Source: Bacillus sp. AFS037270
GTDB taxonomy: Bacteria; Bacillota; Bacilli; Bacillales_B; DSM-18226
Assembly (NCBI RefSeq): GCF_002585305.1
Contig: NZ_NUNF01000065.1
Coordinates: forward strand, 17,858 to 77,858
Direction: 5' to 3'
Length of the DNA: 60,001 nucleotides
Below, one piece after another: positions 35,448 through 44,871 of this stretch. Every line of letters starts with the position of its first letter. Position 1 is the first letter of the stretch. The notes below the pieces were generated by a model. It had not been told where the DNA came from, did no database searches, and saw only the letters and a list, made by a program, of their open reading frames with translations. The translations under genes and the position numbers were made by a program.

Positions 35448-37079
35448 ATGCAGTCTAAGCTTTTAAGAGGAACGTTTATATTAACGCTCGGAACCATACT
35501 TTCTAAAGTAATTGGACTTATTTATGTTATACCGTTTTATCAGATTGTTGGAAAACATGGGACACAGCTTTATTCCTACGGATATGTCCCTTACACCATA
35601 TTCATAAGTATCGCAACGGCTGGTGTACCACTGGCTGTTTCAAAATTTATTGCAAAGTATAATGCGCTTGAAGAATATGCTGTGGGCAGAAAATTGTTCA
35701 AATCCGGATTAATGGTGATGTCTTTAACTGGTTTTGCTGCGTTTTTAATTATGTATCTAGCAGCCCCAATATTAGCTGAAATGAGTAATCCAGGAAAGGG
35801 TCAATTGGATGATGTGGTAACCGTCATGAGGGCAGTCAGTTTTGCCTTAATCCTTGTTCCTTTTATGAGCTTGATCAGAGGGTATTTTCAGGGGCATCAA
35901 TCGATGGGACCAAGTGCTGCATCACAAGTGGTTGAACAAATCGTGAGGATTTTATTCACACTGGTGGGGGCCTATGTGGTCTTGAAATTTTTAAGCGGGT
36001 CAATGGTAACGGCTGTAAGTGTTGCTACGTTTGCGGCCTTTGTTGGAGCGATTGGAGGCCTTGCTGTCTTATTTTGGTATTGGTATAAACGGAGGCCATA
36101 TTTAGATGAGCTTTTGGAGAAAGATAAAGGAACGGTCAATATTTCGCTGAAAGAGATTTATAAAGAAATCTTTATCTATGCGGCCCCCTTTGTATTTGTT
36201 GGGATTGCTAATCCATTATTCCAACTTATCGATCAATTTACCCTTACTAAGGCCTTAGTAGAAATGGGAACTTCAAAGAAATTGGCCGATACTGCTTTTG
36301 GAATTTTGAACTTTGAGTCGCATAAAATTGTGATAATTCCTGTTTCCCTAGCCACTGCCTTTTCATTAACACTTGTCCCGAGTATTACAAAGGCGTATGT
36401 GGAGAATGACCGTAAAAACTTAACTGACCAATTAAATCAAACCTTTCAGGTGTTATTATTCTTAACACTGCCTGCGGCGATTGGATTATCCTTATTAGCA
36501 GAGCCAGTCTATACAGTTTTTTATGAGCATGATGCACTTGGGACACAGGTTTTAGGTGCCTATGCGCCAGTAGCGATTCTTTTTTCTCTTTATTCAGTTA
36601 CAGCGGCGATTATGCAAGGGATTAATGAACAGCGGTATACGATTTTAAGCTTACTAGTGGGACTATTGGTTAAACTATCTCTTAATATTCCTTTAGTTAA
36701 GATGTTTGAAACAAGAGGGGCAGTTTTGGCAACAGCGATTGGCTACTCGGCCTCGATTATTATTAATTTAATTGTCATCAAATATTTTTCCCGCTATCAA
36801 TATCGATTTATTTGGCGGAGAAGCCTATTGATTGTTATTTTTGCAGGCTGTATGTGGGTTGGCACGGAGGTTATGTATAGATTTTTATCGGTGTTTTTAT
36901 CTCCTGCATCCAAAATGCAATCAATCTTAATTATTTTAATAAGTGCCTTTGCAGGGGCAGCCATCTATTTTTATCTAGGATTAAAATCCGGACTTGCAAC
37001 TCGATTATTCGGGAACAGAATTGAGCGTGTCCTCACTAAATTTAAGCTGCCAAGAAGGAGGCAAAGCGTTGAGAATTGA
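35448..37079 (+). CDS. murJ: Lipid II flippase MurJ (YtgP)
   Basis: This 543-residue polytopic protein has about 14 membrane spans and belongs to the MOP/MurJ-like polysaccharide export superfamily. B. subtilis YtgP, with the same neighbours, is the MurJ that moves the cell-wall precursor lipid II across the membrane. The start follows GTAGGAAGGG. The C-terminus is basic (LPRRRQS). The end overlaps the pseudouridine synthase gene by 11 bases, so the two are coupled. Confidence 0.88.
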   Translation: MQSKLLRGTFILTLGTILSKVIGLIYVIPFYQIVGKHGTQLYSYGYVPYTIFISIATAGVPLAVSKFIAKYNALEEYAVGRKLFKSGLMVMSLTGFAAFLIMYLAAPILAEMSNPGKGQLDDVVTVMRAVSFALILVPFMSLIRGYFQGHQSMGPSAASQVVEQIVRILFTLVGAYVVLKFLSGSMVTAVSVATFAAFVGAIGGLAVLFWYWYKRRPYLDELLEKDKGTVNISLKEIYKEIFIYAAPFVFVGIANPLFQLIDQFTLTKALVEMGTSKKLADTAFGILNFESHKIVIIPVSLATAFSLTLVPSITKAYVENDRKNLTDQLNQTFQVLLFLTLPAAIGLSLLAEPVYTVFYEHDALGTQVLGAYAPVAILFSLYSVTAAIMQGINEQRYTILSLLVGLLVKLSLNIPLVKMFETRGAVLATAIGYSASIIINLIVIKYFSRYQYRFIWRRSLLIVIFAGCMWVGTEVMYRFLSVFLSPASKMQSILIILISAFAGAAIYFYLGLKSGLATRLFGNRIERVLTKFKLPRRRQSVEN

Positions 37080-37788
37080 TAAGATGTTAGCAAACCTTGG
37101 CTACGGCAGCCGGAAAGAAGTAAAGCAGCTTTTAAAAAGCGGTGCCGTTAGAATAGATGATGTAATCGTTAAGGACCCAAAACAGCATGTTGATGAAAAA
37201 ATTCAAACTGTGACCTTAAATGGTGAAGTGATTGAATACAAAGAGTTTATTTATTTAATGATGAACAAGCCTCCTGGGGTGTTGTCGGCGACGGAGGATA
37301 GTGCTGCGGAAACTGTAATCGATCTGTTGGAGATTGGGGATCAAGTTTATGAGCCTTTTCCAGTTGGGAGATTGGACAAGGATACAGAAGGCTTATTACT
37401 GATAACCAATGATGGTCAATTAGCGCATCGCTTACTTTCACCGAAGAAGCATGTGCCGAAAACCTACTTTGCTGTCATTGATAGAGAAGTGACGGAAGAG
37501 GATATAAAAGCCTTTGCCAAAGGGGTAACTCTTGATGACGGGTATGAAACAAAGCCAGGTGAATTGAAAATTTTAAAATCTGGACTCCGCTCTGATATTG
37601 AGCTGACCATTACCGAAGGAAAGTTTCATCAGGTAAAAAGAATGTTTGAGGCTGTTGGGAAAAGGGTAGTCTATTTGAAGCGTATTTCTATGGGGCCTCT
37701 TCCATTAGATGAAACTTTAGAGCTCGGAGAATATCGGGAATTAACGGATGAAGAAGTTGAGTTATTACGGGAGTATCAAGTCAAATAA
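37069..37788 (+). CDS. 16S rRNA pseudouridine synthase, RsuA family (YtzG)
   Basis: This 239-residue enzyme has an N-terminal S4 RNA-binding domain (MRIDKMLANLGYGSRKEVKQ) and a catalytic domain with the active Asp in PVGRLDKDTEGLLLI. By family it modifies U516 of 16S rRNA. TTG 37069 follows AGAAGGAGG with 8 bases spacing and gives the S4 domain its usual first residues, so the longer frame from 36994 is rejected. Confidence 0.9.
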   Translation: MRIDKMLANLGYGSRKEVKQLLKSGAVRIDDVIVKDPKQHVDEKIQTVTLNGEVIEYKEFIYLMMNKPPGVLSATEDSAAETVIDLLEIGDQVYEPFPVGRLDKDTEGLLLITNDGQLAHRLLSPKKHVPKTYFAVIDREVTEEDIKAFAKGVTLDDGYETKPGELKILKSGLRSDIELTITEGKFHQVKRMFEAVGKRVVYLKRISMGPLPLDETLELGEYRELTDEEVELLREYQVK

Positions 37789-37795
37789 TCACCAA

Positions 37796-37818
37796 GGCAG
37801 CTAATATTAGCTGCTTTT
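37796..37818 (+). terminator. Terminator after ytzG
   Basis: The perfect palindrome GCAGCTAATATTAGCTGC is followed by TTTTTGT. Confidence 0.85.
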
Positions 37819-37939
37819 TGTGTTTTACCTGGGTGGTTGATAAATTTGGAATTCGGTCGAAATAATAGTAACGAAGCTTAAAAATGGGTACCATACAGGT
37901 AAATACGCATTAAAGAAGTGTTGCTAAGGGGGAACTGTT

Positions 37940-38749
37940 ATGAAACTGACACACGACCAGGCCATTGAGTTACACGGTTTCAATAACCTAACCAAGTCTT
38001 TAAGTTTTAATATGTATGATATTTGTTTTACAAGAACGAGAGAAGAACGGGAAGCCTATTTAAAATATATTGACGAACAATACAGTGCGGAAAGATTGCA
38101 AAAGATTTTAAAGCATGTTGCTGAAATTATAGGTGCCCATGTATTAAATGTGGCCTATCAGGATTTTGAACCGGCCGGGGCAAGCGTGACTCTATTAGTA
38201 TCTGAGGGACCTGTGACACATGATGTCCCTTCAGAATCCTTTGAAGAATCACCAGGGCCGCTTCCAGAATCATTGGTCATGCAGCTTGATAAAAGTCATA
38301 TCACGGTTCATACATACCCAGAATTTCATCCGGATGAAGGTATCAGTACCTTTAGAGCCGATATTGATGTTTCAACGTGCGGAGAGATTTCCCCGCTAAA
38401 AGCCCTTCACTATTTAATTAGGTCATTTGAAACCGATGTAATGACGATAGATTACCGAGTTCGTGGTTTTACAAGGGACAAGAACGGACATAAGCTTTTT
38501 ATCGATCATGAAATCAACTCAATCCAGAACTATATCCCTGAAGATGTTGGCGAATTATTTGATATGATTGACGTCAATGTTTATCAGGAAAACATCTTTC
38601 ATACCAAATGTAAACTCCGTAATTTTGATTTGAATAACTATTTATTCGGCTATACAAAAGATAAGTTAACGCCGGATGAACATATTGAAATAACTGAGAG
38701 ATTAACGATTGAGATGGATGAAATTTTTTATGGGAAAAATATTGTTTAA
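37940..38749 (+). CDS. speD: S-adenosylmethionine decarboxylase, E. coli type
   Basis: This 269-residue proenzyme makes the aminopropyl donor for spermidine. The self-cleavage site is Lys118-Ser119 in [13 protein letters not shown], where Ser119 becomes the pyruvoyl cofactor; the segments [19 protein letters not shown] and [10 protein letters not shown] are those of the long E. coli class. Most Bacilli use the short SpeH/SpeD type of about 125 residues, so this is the less common form for the group. No spermidine synthase gene adjoins. The start follows AAGGGGG. SAM supply comes from metK, also in the window. Confidence 0.92.
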   Translation: MKLTHDQAIELHGFNNLTKSLSFNMYDICFTRTREEREAYLKYIDEQYSAERLQKILKHVAEIIGAHVLNVAYQDFEPAGASVTLLVSEGPVTHDVPSESFEESPGPLPESLVMQLDKSHITVHTYPEFHPDEGISTFRADIDVSTCGEISPLKALHYLIRSFETDVMTIDYRVRGFTRDKNGHKLFIDHEINSIQNYIPEDVGELFDMIDVNVYQENIFHTKCKLRNFDLNNYLFGYTKDKLTPDEHIEITERLTIEMDEIFYGKNIV

Positions 38750-38850
38750 GAGCTCATAGGTCCTGATCTCTTTTTATTTTAAAATAAGTGAGTGAATATT
38801 TTACAAGCCCCTCCCATACATTGAAAGGAATGATGATGGGGGGGATGTCT

Positions 38851-39285
38851 ATGCAATTCTATTACGGACCGCAAATGCCGCTTCGGATATTAGATGAGGC
38901 AGAATTCTGGAAACATCAAGAAGAGGAACATACAGTGGTCATCAGGGAACTGGTATCAGGACTTGAACGAGAATTTTTTGATGCATTAATAAAATGGGAG
39001 CAAGCACTTGGAGAAACGCATCAGCAGGTCGTCAGGTTTATCGAGTCGGTAGTTCGGTCAGGTGCGCAAGTATCCAATCAATTGTATCAACAAGTCCTAC
39101 AGCTAGTTGCCTATTGTTTGCAGCAGAGCGAATCGTTTATCCAGCTTTGTGAACAAATCAAAGTACAAAGTGCAGCAGTCAGCGGTAATCAAACAGCAAA
39201 AGTGGTCTTAAATCATATTATCCGGGAATCTGAATACTTTATTGGCATCGCTCAGGCGCTATTATCAAGTGGTCAAGGAGCATAA
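38851..39285 (+). CDS. DUF2935 domain protein
   Basis: This protein of about 144 residues is mainly helical, starting MQFYYGPQMPLRILDEAEFW and including EEEHTVVIRELV. The family is a ferritin-like helical bundle found in Bacilli and often linked to spores; the conserved EEEH could bind metal. I chose ATG 38851 after a run of seven G; ATG 38836 after GAAAGGA is possible, and the GTG at 38788 has no site. It lies 100 bp after speD, and a terminator follows. Confidence 0.75.
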   Translation: MQFYYGPQMPLRILDEAEFWKHQEEEHTVVIRELVSGLEREFFDALIKWEQALGETHQQVVRFIESVVRSGAQVSNQLYQQVLQLVAYCLQQSESFIQLCEQIKVQSAAVSGNQTAKVVLNHIIRESEYFIGIAQALLSSGQGA

Positions 39286-39310
39286 CAGTTGAATGAAAAG
39301 AACAGTTTAC

Positions 39311-39340
39311 GGTGACCTTACTAGCTATAAGGCACCTTTT
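39311..39340 (+). terminator. Terminator after the DUF2935 gene
   Basis: The imperfect stem GGTGACCTTA/TAAGGCACC is followed by TTTTTA. Confidence 0.75.
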
Positions 39341-39356
39341 TATTTTTTTAGATAGC

Positions 39357-39410
39357 TTGACATGAAACCAAAAGGTGTTATATAGTTTTAATGTGAAACC
39401 AAATGGTTTC
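39357..39410 (+). promoter_or_regulatory. Promoter with two operator-like repeats for the AHSA1-ArsR operon
   Basis: The -35 TTGACA (39357-39362) is followed at 16 bases by TATATA. Between them lies TGAAACCAAAAGGTGTT, and just downstream is a perfect inverted repeat GAAACCA-AA-TGGTTTC (39395-39410). The two share GAAACCAAA, so one repressor, most likely the ArsR-family protein of this operon, could cover spacer and start site together. Confidence 0.75.
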
Positions 39411-39441
39411 GTAATTTGAGCTTAATTGAGGAGGACTTTTA

Positions 39442-39867
39442 GTGGAAAATCAATCACAAGCTACATTAGAAGATATTAAATATACAGTTGTTTATAATGC
39501 ACCAATTGAAAAAGTATGGGATGCGGTTGCAACAGCAGAGGGGCTAAGTGCGTGGTTTATGCCAAATGATCTTAAGCCAGTAGAAGGTCATGAGTTTCAT
39601 ATAAATGCAGGTCAATTTGGCATGTCACCGTGTAAGGTTACACAGGTAGATCCGCCAAACCGTCTTTCTTTTAATTGGGGAAAAGACTGGACCTTAACCT
39701 TTGAATTAAAGGATTTGGATGAGAAAACAGAATTAACGTTGATCCATGGCGGCTGGGATGTAAATAAAGTTACCGAATTTGGCGCACCACATACACCAAT
39801 TCGTGATAACATGAACAAAGGCTGGGCAGGCCTTGTGAAAAAGCTTCAAGCATATGTTGAGGCGTAA
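39442..39867 (+). CDS. SRPBCC/AHSA1 (START-like) domain protein
   Basis: This 141-residue protein has the AHSA1 fold signature, with segments TVVYNAPIEKVWDAVATAEGLSAWF-like at residues 12-36 and GWAGLVKKLQAYV at the C-terminus. The fold has a hydrophobic ligand pocket. The start is GTG 39442 after GAGGAGGAC. The stop abuts the ATG of the ArsR gene, a pairing common in Bacilli in which the regulator controls the START protein. The ligand is unknown. Confidence 0.87.
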   Translation: MENQSQATLEDIKYTVVYNAPIEKVWDAVATAEGLSAWFMPNDLKPVEGHEFHINAGQFGMSPCKVTQVDPPNRLSFNWGKDWTLTFELKDLDEKTELTLIHGGWDVNKVTEFGAPHTPIRDNMNKGWAGLVKKLQAYVEA

Positions 39868-40221
39868 ATGGCAGCTTCCTCAGCAAAACATGATGTATTT
39901 CAAGCGATTGCTGACCCAACCCGCCGAAGGCTATTAAAACTTCTTAGTACCCAAGAGATGCCTGTTACAGCGATTACTGAACATTTTCCAATTAGCCGGA
40001 CTGCCGTTTCTAAACATTTACGAGTTTTATCTGAAGCTGGGTTAGTGAAGGAGCGGAAGGTTGGACGAGAAACACGGTACAAGCTGCAGCCAGATCCTTT
40101 AGTTGAACTAAAAGACTGGCTCCAATATTTTGAGCTATTTTGGGAAAATAAATTGGGGGCACTGGGACGTTTGTTAGAAGCGAATGATTCAGATTCGGAA
40201 AACGATGAATCAAAAAAGTAA
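39868..40221 (+). CDS. ArsR-family transcriptional regulator
   Basis: This 117-residue regulator has a winged helix-turn-helix (RRRLLKLLSTQEMPVTAI, then SRTAVSKHLRVLSEAGLV) and a C-terminal tail LQYFELFWENKLGALG typical of the SdpR-like, metal-independent branch; no Cys is present. Its ATG follows the AHSA1 stop directly, using GAGGCG in the upstream gene for translation. It probably represses its own operon at the GAAACCA repeats near 39363-39410. Confidence 0.88.
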   Translation: MAASSAKHDVFQAIADPTRRRLLKLLSTQEMPVTAITEHFPISRTAVSKHLRVLSEAGLVKERKVGRETRYKLQPDPLVELKDWLQYFELFWENKLGALGRLLEANDSDSENDESKK

Positions 40222-40227
40222 ATATAC

Positions 40228-40259
40228 AAAAGTGATACCCATAAAGGATATCACTTTTT
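40228..40259. terminator. Bidirectional terminator ArsR/YhgE-like
   Basis: Stem AAAAGTGATA/TATCACTTTT with an 11-base loop and T-runs on both sides lies between convergent genes. Confidence 0.88.
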
Positions 40260-40264
40260 GTTTT

Positions 40265-42259
40265 TTAATTAACAGATTGTGGTTTTGAGTGCTGCAAATG
40301 ACTTGTTATCCAGCCAATCAGGGCCGCGACTACTAAATAAATCAATAAAATTACTATTTGCTGCTGTAGCTGTGCCCAATCCCCAAGTGTAATTACATCC
40401 TGGAATCCTCGTAACGAGTGTGCCATAGGAAGCACTTTGCCAATCTCACTTAGGACAGGATTACCCAATTCTCCAGGGAATGTCCCGCCGCAGGTAGCTA
40501 ATTGCAGGACTAACAGAGTAACAGCCATAAACTTCCCAGCTACTCCAAACACCGTTACTAACATAAGAATAAACGTCATAAAAGTTAAGGATACAATAAT
40601 ACTAGATAGGATAAATAAAGGAACACTGGCTAAATGGACTTTAAAGCCAAAAAGAACGACTAAATCAACGAATAGTACTTGAATTAAGGCAATTGCGTAT
40701 TTAAGAGCAAGTTTGTTAATAAAATGCTCCGTTCCGTTGATGTTCATATCCTGTCTCCGCCCTAACGGAAGGATATTCGCCGCCATAATCCCTCCAACAT
40801 AAAATGCTAGAGATAAGAAGTAGGGCATAATTCCTGTTCCATAGTTCGGTACATGAGATAAATCCGATTCAACTAACTGCACCGGTTCTGAAAACATCGA
40901 GGTTAATTGGTCGGTATTATGGACTTCCGATGTTTTCGTTGCTGCCTCATTCAATTTAACAGCAAGTTCATTGGACCCCGTTGATAATTGCCCCAAACCA
41001 TCTACCAACTGATTTGTACCTTGATCAAGTTTGTTTCCTCCGCTGGCTAGATCAATGATACCGGTATGAAGTGAATTAAACCCTTGTTTCCATTGTGTGA
41101 ATCCGTTCGATAATTCTATTGTTCCATCAGCAAGTTTTGAAGCACCACTCTCAGCATCCTTCATTTTTGTTCCAAAATGCTTCATCCCGTATTGAAGCTT
41201 TGTCTCACCTTGTACTAAAAGGGAAGTGCCTTGGTCGAGTTGGTTCTGGCCATCTTTCATAGAATCTGCAGCAGTTGATAGTCCAGCAGCCTTTGCGGCC
41301 ATTTGTTGAATTGCTGCATCATCTTGCAGCTCAGGATGACTTTGTAAAAATTGTTCAATTGAATTCTTTAGGTCATCGGCAGTACTTTTCAGATTTTCTT
41401 GACCCTGTGCCAGCTTTTGTTGACCCAGCGCTAAATCCTTTGTACTTTCAGTCAATTTGTCCATGCCTGTTTCAAGGTTGGTATGGCCCGCTGCGAGTTT
41501 TGACATGCCGTCAGAGAGTGTAGCCGAGCCGTTTTTAATCGTGTCAAGCCCTTTGGCTAACTGATCCTGACCGATAGAGAGCTGCTGACTTCCATCCTTA
41601 AGCTTTGCTGCTCCAATATTCAAGCTGTGAACACCATCTGATAGCTGTACCATTCCATTTTTTGCATCGGTTGTTCCTTGATTGATTTTAGCAGCCCCAT
41701 CACCAGCGTCACGTAATCCGTTTGCTAGTTCCTGAAACTTTGAAAATACCCCATCTGCATATGACTTGGTAATGCTATTCGCGATTTTCGTTTTCATTTT
41801 TTCGGTTGCAGTCGTGCTTATTTGTGATGCAACGAAGTTTTTACCGGGATTTATTTTATACACGAGCTTGGCCGGCTGTGGATGCTCATCCATTAAGGTA
41901 CTTACCTTTTGTGAGAAATCTTCTGGAATGGTTAGTACCATGTAATAAGTTCCAGCATTTATTCCTTCGTTTGCCTTCTTTTCTGAAACGAAATGGAAAT
42001 TTAAATCCTTATTTTCTTTCAAGTTCTTAACAAAATCTCGGCCTGCGTTAATGGATTTATGTTCCATCATGGAGCCTTTATCTAAATTAACTACAGCTAC
42101 TGGAAGGTGATCTAATCTTCCATAAGGGTTCCAATATCCGGCGAGGAAGAAGCTTGAATAGATTAATGGAACCATTAAAAGAAAGATTAAGGCAATTCTT
42201 CCATGTTTATGATGCCACATCATTTTTAAATCTCGAAATACTAACTTTAGTCCCTTCAT
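40265..42259 (-). CDS. YhgE/Pip-family membrane protein
   Basis: This protein of about 664 residues has one N-terminal membrane span, a large extracellular part and about five to six C-terminal spans of the ABC2-permease-like type. The extracellular part (about residues 210-450) is made of degenerate heptads of the form LxxGxxxLxxG, as in the phage infection protein (Pip) and YhgE/YueB. ATG 42259 follows AAAGGGG; the frame stays open to 42298. Relatives act as phage receptors or in type VII secretion, but no esx genes are near. It is divergent from a LysR regulator. Confidence 0.85.
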   Translation of the reverse strand: MKGLKLVFRDLKMMWHHKHGRIALIFLLMVPLIYSSFFLAGYWNPYGRLDHLPVAVVNLDKGSMMEHKSINAGRDFVKNLKENKDLNFHFVSEKKANEGINAGTYYMVLTIPEDFSQKVSTLMDEHPQPAKLVYKINPGKNFVASQISTTATEKMKTKIANSITKSYADGVFSKFQELANGLRDAGDGAAKINQGTTDAKNGMVQLSDGVHSLNIGAAKLKDGSQQLSIGQDQLAKGLDTIKNGSATLSDGMSKLAAGHTNLETGMDKLTESTKDLALGQQKLAQGQENLKSTADDLKNSIEQFLQSHPELQDDAAIQQMAAKAAGLSTAADSMKDGQNQLDQGTSLLVQGETKLQYGMKHFGTKMKDAESGASKLADGTIELSNGFTQWKQGFNSLHTGIIDLASGGNKLDQGTNQLVDGLGQLSTGSNELAVKLNEAATKTSEVHNTDQLTSMFSEPVQLVESDLSHVPNYGTGIMPYFLSLAFYVGGIMAANILPLGRRQDMNINGTEHFINKLALKYAIALIQVLFVDLVVLFGFKVHLASVPLFILSSIIVSLTFMTFILMLVTVFGVAGKFMAVTLLVLQLATCGGTFPGELGNPVLSEIGKVLPMAHSLRGFQDVITLGDWAQLQQQIVILLIYLVVAALIGWITSHLQHSKPQSVN

Positions 42260-42389
42260 AAATACCCCTTTGAATTTTTGATTTAATAACATAACCATTA
42301 TTTTAAATGGAATTTTATATATTGTATAATATATAATTTGTTATGGAACTATAGCTTTAAATCTATTTAAATGTGAAGGTGTATAAAAG

Positions 42390-43277
42390 ATGGAGCTTTT
42401 ACAACTACAATATTTTCAAACAGTTGCGAGACTTGAACATATGACGAGAGCGGCAGAAGAACTGCAAATTGCCCAGCCATCACTAAGTAAAACGATAGCC
42501 AGATTAGAAGAAGATCTTGGTGTCTCCTTATTTGATCGTAAGAATCGACAGCTCAAGCTAAATCATTATGGAAGATTGTTTTTAGAGCGTGTAAACCGGG
42601 TGTTTTTAGAATTAAATGAAGGGAAGAGAGAAATTGAGGATGAACTTGAACGTGGTCAAACACAAATTACCTTAGCGGTCAGCATTCCAAAAGTACTTCC
42701 TGAATTATTGAGTTCGTTTTTAAAGGAATTCCCTGAGATTAAATTTCAACAGGTGCTAGAGTCTACTTCATCAATGAAGAGTCTCCTTGAGAAGGCCGAG
42801 ATTGACTTCTGTATTTCATCAGTGGAAATTGTCGGCAGTGATATTGTGTGGGAACCACTTATGACGGAACAAATTTACCTAGTTGTTCCCCCGGAGCATC
42901 CTTTGGCAAAGAGAGAGAAAATATACCTTAATGAAGTAAAAGACGAGTCATTTATTAGTATGAATACGGGATTCGGGTTTCGAAATCTAACCGATGAATT
43001 TTGTCATGAAGCAGGTTTTGTTCCTAATATTGCTTTTGAAGGAGATGAACCTGGGGTGATTGGGGATTTGGTCCGGCAAGGATTGGGAGTGGCCTTTATT
43101 CCGGAAATATCTTGGCTGGGAAATTCGAAGCCTTTTCCTAATAAACTAGAAATCATTGAACCCCATTGTCAAAGAACCATAGGGTTAGGCTGGTCAAAAA
43201 GGAGATACCTGTCTAATCCAAGTCAGCACTTTCGTCAATATGTGCTGGATTATTTTTCAAAAATTAATGGTAGATGA
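42390..43277 (+). CDS. LysR-family transcriptional regulator
   Basis: This 295-residue protein has an N-terminal winged helix (MELLQLQYFQTVARLEHMTRA, then AEELQIAQPSLSKTIARLEEDLG), and a type-2 periplasmic-binding effector domain from about residue 90. Divergent placement 130 bp from the YhgE/Pip gene suggests it controls that gene. The space contains AT-rich palindromic sequence around TATAATATATAA. The effector is unknown. Confidence 0.88.
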   Translation: MELLQLQYFQTVARLEHMTRAAEELQIAQPSLSKTIARLEEDLGVSLFDRKNRQLKLNHYGRLFLERVNRVFLELNEGKREIEDELERGQTQITLAVSIPKVLPELLSSFLKEFPEIKFQQVLESTSSMKSLLEKAEIDFCISSVEIVGSDIVWEPLMTEQIYLVVPPEHPLAKREKIYLNEVKDESFISMNTGFGFRNLTDEFCHEAGFVPNIAFEGDEPGVIGDLVRQGLGVAFIPEISWLGNSKPFPNKLEIIEPHCQRTIGLGWSKRRYLSNPSQHFRQYVLDYFSKINGR

Positions 43278-43284
43278 AAAATAA

Positions 43285-43306
43285 AAGGCCAGCGCTTGCT
43301 GGCCTT
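43285..43306. terminator. Hairpin between LysR gene and permease gene
   Basis: Perfect stem AAGGCCAGC/GCTGGCCTT with a 4-base loop lies between convergent genes; the T-run is weak on the plus strand and stronger on the minus strand. Confidence 0.75.
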
Positions 43307-43316
43307 AATTTACATG

Positions 43317-44675
43317 TTATGCGATTATTTTTCTACCATCAGTTTTTTTATAAATAAAGGAAAGAAGGATAAGTATCCCAATCGTTACAAGACAAACGGA
43401 TGTACCAATCAAATTGTTGGAGTTAAATAAAAATCCAATGAAAATGATGCTTAATGAAACTAGCGCAAAAATCGTTGTGTATGGGAACCACTTCACTTTA
43501 AAAGCTGGTTTATTTTTGTAAAGCGGTCTTAGTTTTAACTGGGCTGCACAAATGCTCATCCAAATAATCATGACTGTAAAACCAGGGATCGTCATGAGGT
43601 AGCCAATGACTTGGCTTGGTGTCAAATACGCTAAATATACACCCGCCAAAATACAAATACTCGTAATCATAATCCCAATAAAAGGTATTCCCTTAGATGA
43701 AACCTTTGCGAGGACTTTAGGGGCCACATCACTTTGGGCCATCGAATACAATGTTCTCGATGTGGCATAAATACCGGAATTTGCAGCTGAAAGGACAGCC
43801 GTTAAAAGGACAAAGTTCATAATGTGGGCAGCTCCAGGTAAGCCTGTACTACTGAAAACCTGAACAAATGGACTGTCTTGACCGGTCACTTTGTTCCAAG
43901 GCATCATCCCGCAAATGATAAGAATGGGTAAAACATAAAAAATAATCACGCGCCAGACAGCGCCTTTTATAATTCTTGGTAAGACACGTTCAGCATCTTT
44001 GGTTTCAGTAACTGCAACCCCAATTAATTCAGCCCCTCCATAAGAAAACATGACAACTAAGAAGGCACTAAATGTTCCGCCTAGTCCGTGCGGAAAAAAG
44101 CCGCCGTGCTCGGTATAGTTTGAGAGTGGGTCGTGAAGGTTGCTTGGAATTAAGCCTAAAAGAAGTAAAAATCCTAAGATAATAAAGGCAATTAGGGCAA
44201 TAATTTTAATGCCAGCAAACCAAAATTCCAGCTCGCCATAGTATTTTACTTGGAATAAATTGATGCCAACAATGACAATCGCACATAGAAAGCTGAGCAG
44301 CCACAATGGGACACTCGGAAACCAAAATTGAAGAAAACTTCCCGCCGCTAATAATTCAACAACGGTGACTAAAATCCAATTAATCCAGTATAGCCATCCA
44401 ACAAGAAAGGAAACTTGAAATCCAAACGCCTTATTTACTAAATGCTGTACATTTAGATTAGGATAAGCGAGCGCCATTTCGCCTAAGGCTGCCATAATAA
44501 TGAATAACAATAAACCGCCGATTAAATAGGCTACAATTACACTAGGTCCAGCTATATTTAAGGTATCGGAGCTGCCTTTAAAGATCCCTGTTCCGATCAT
44601 CCCGGCCAAGGCGATAAACTGGACATGCCTTGGCAGAAGCCCCTTTTTTAGATTCTGCTGCTGATTTTTCTTCAT
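43317..44675 (-). CDS. Amino-acid permease, APC superfamily
   Basis: This 452-residue, 12-span transporter has the AAT-type N-terminal motif RHVQFIALAGMIGTGIFKGS and the central EXXGVAVTETKDAERVLP-like segment (about residues 220-240). Substrates of close families include branched, aromatic, proline and other neutral amino acids; none can be picked. It has no close neighbour on its strand. Upstream DNA contains AAAAGCGTTTAAG, a weak cre-like sequence. Confidence 0.85.
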   Translation of the reverse strand: MKKNQQQNLKKGLLPRHVQFIALAGMIGTGIFKGSSDTLNIAGPSVIVAYLIGGLLLFIIMAALGEMALAYPNLNVQHLVNKAFGFQVSFLVGWLYWINWILVTVVELLAAGSFLQFWFPSVPLWLLSFLCAIVIVGINLFQVKYYGELEFWFAGIKIIALIAFIILGFLLLLGLIPSNLHDPLSNYTEHGGFFPHGLGGTFSAFLVVMFSYGGAELIGVAVTETKDAERVLPRIIKGAVWRVIIFYVLPILIICGMMPWNKVTGQDSPFVQVFSSTGLPGAAHIMNFVLLTAVLSAANSGIYATSRTLYSMAQSDVAPKVLAKVSSKGIPFIGIMITSICILAGVYLAYLTPSQVIGYLMTIPGFTVMIIWMSICAAQLKLRPLYKNKPAFKVKWFPYTTIFALVSLSIIFIGFLFNSNNLIGTSVCLVTIGILILLSFIYKKTDGRKIIA

Positions 44676-44871
44676 ATACGTACCTACTTTTCTTTTTTAC
44701 TTAAACGCTTTTAAGCACTAAAGCATTTTCTTATATTAATATATCATAATTATTATTCCTGTCAAATAGAATTGAAGAATAAGAGGATGAAAAAAATTAA
44801 ATAAAATATTTTGCCTTAAGGAAACTTAATTGGTATTGGTGAATATTATAAAGTAAATAGGAGATGATTAT

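Noticed and set aside
41275..41523. Tandem repeats or CRISPR-like periodicity in the YhgE/Pip-like gene
   Set aside because: The periodicity comes from coded heptads LxxGxxxLxxG; DNA copies are degenerate and there are no spacers.
44690..44730. cre site before the amino-acid permease
   Set aside because: AAAAGCGTTTAAG has the core but misses several consensus positions, so it is too weak to list.
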